Positions 49,786-50,026 of a stretch of DNA of 50,026 nt are shown piece by piece. Below the pieces are notes generated by a model. It ran no database searches. It had not been told where the DNA came from and saw nothing but the letters and a program-made list of their open reading frames with translations. The position numbers were made by a program, and so were the translations under genes. Source of the DNA: an uncultured Ruminococcus sp. Lineage in GTDB: Bacteria; Bacillota; Clostridia; Oscillospirales; Ruminococcaceae. How positions within the stretch are numbered: the stretch's first letter is position 1; every line of letters starts with the position of its first letter. Location: the NCBI GenBank assembly GCA_900538575.1, contig UPZA01000014.1:1-50026 (forward strand). Direction: 5' to 3'.

Positions 49786-49939
49786 GCATTAATATTACTA
49801 TTTGCATTATAGCATAATTACATACGATTGTCAATATGATTACTGTATTTTGCGCGCTGGCTTCATCGTGCAGCGCCTTTTCTCTTAATCTTGCAAGCTC
49901 CTGTATCTTTTCATCCTCGCTCATCTGGTGTATTACCAC
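49754..49939 (-). pseudogene. C-terminal remnant of Rpn-type (PD-(D/E)XK) transposase/nuclease
   Basis: The frame carries QMSEDEKIQELARLREKALHDEASAQ, the characteristic C-terminal stretch of Rpn-family recombination-promoting nuclease/transposase proteins, which usually number about 300 residues. The nuclease core is missing and the frame then reads into unrelated residues. A truncated relic. Confidence 0.7.
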
Positions 49940-50026
49940 TAATTGCGTGATTCACAAGTGAAATATCCATACCGTCTATGGATATTTTACCGCCCTCCGG
50001 CAAATAAAGTCTTTGAATCAGCTTTG
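49920..50026 (-). pseudogene. Partial ABC-transporter ATPase fragment at window edge
   Basis: In the minus-strand frame the edge reads KLIQRLYLPEGGKISIDGMDISLVNHA, the segment after Walker A in ABC exporters (KLIQRxYxPxxGxxxxDGxDI). It ends in the junction with the Rpn remnant and stops soon after (TGA at about 49920). The upstream part lies outside the window. It looks like a gene cut off by a rearrangement. Confidence 0.55.

Overview
The window looks like a chromosome segment of a Gram-positive, spore-forming gut or rumen anaerobe of the Oscillospiraceae, close to Ruminococcus. The evidence is AT-rich Firmicutes-type promoters and AGGAGG ribosome sites, a dockerin-bearing GH10 xylanase, a GH74 xyloglucanase, a DUF4250 gene, and a gene matching the spore cortex amidase CwlD. 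The assignment rests on gene content only.

Layout. 1-2.5 kb: one end of an integrative conjugative element ending in a large serine recombinase. 2.7-13.2 kb (mostly minus strand): a DM9 protein, an S41 protease, a coiled-coil M23 peptidase, ftsX-ftsE, a CdaR-type regulator, argS, DUF1934, murI and ddl, so envelope and housekeeping genes. 13.2-15.9 kb (plus): rpmG-secE-nusG-rplK-rplA, then tRNA-Arg(CCT). Both rplK and rplA are preceded by a copy of the ribosomal L1 binding site. 15.9-21.9 kb: cwlD, split by a 3.68-kb serine-recombinase element, then radA. 22.1-32.4 kb: DUF4250, an InlB-repeat protein, DAHP synthase, GH74, maf, a tautomerase, an SCP2 protein, a phosphohexomutase, GH10 and a small XRE protein. 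32.7-36.1 kb: a RiPP operon of the ACGX type (precursor, radical SAM maturase, nitroreductase, ferredoxin fusion) with a divergent HxlR regulator. 36.2-39.9 kb: a partly decayed redox cluster with two flavodoxins, a CMD-cupin fusion, fragments of two oxidoreductases and a LysR regulator. 40.1-49.7 kb: a guanidine (or urea) carboxylase, allophanate hydrolase and DUF1989 cluster with permease, P-II protein and LuxR regulator. The right edge holds an ABC-ATPase fragment joined to an Rpn-type nuclease remnant.

Main discovery candidate. cwlD is interrupted exactly in the codon of its first zinc-ligand histidine. The element carries a large serine recombinase, SfsA, a Cys-rich possible spore-surface protein and a 40-codon ORF. 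Its ends carry 21-bp inverted arms (19 of 21 matching) around a shared CACGG core. Recombination at that core would restore the cwlD frame precisely (DAGHGGIDGG). This is the architecture of a developmental skin-type element, here in a spore cortex gene. ATA-N16-CATA motifs resembling sigma-E promoters precede both cwlD and the 40-codon ORF, which is therefore a candidate directionality factor.
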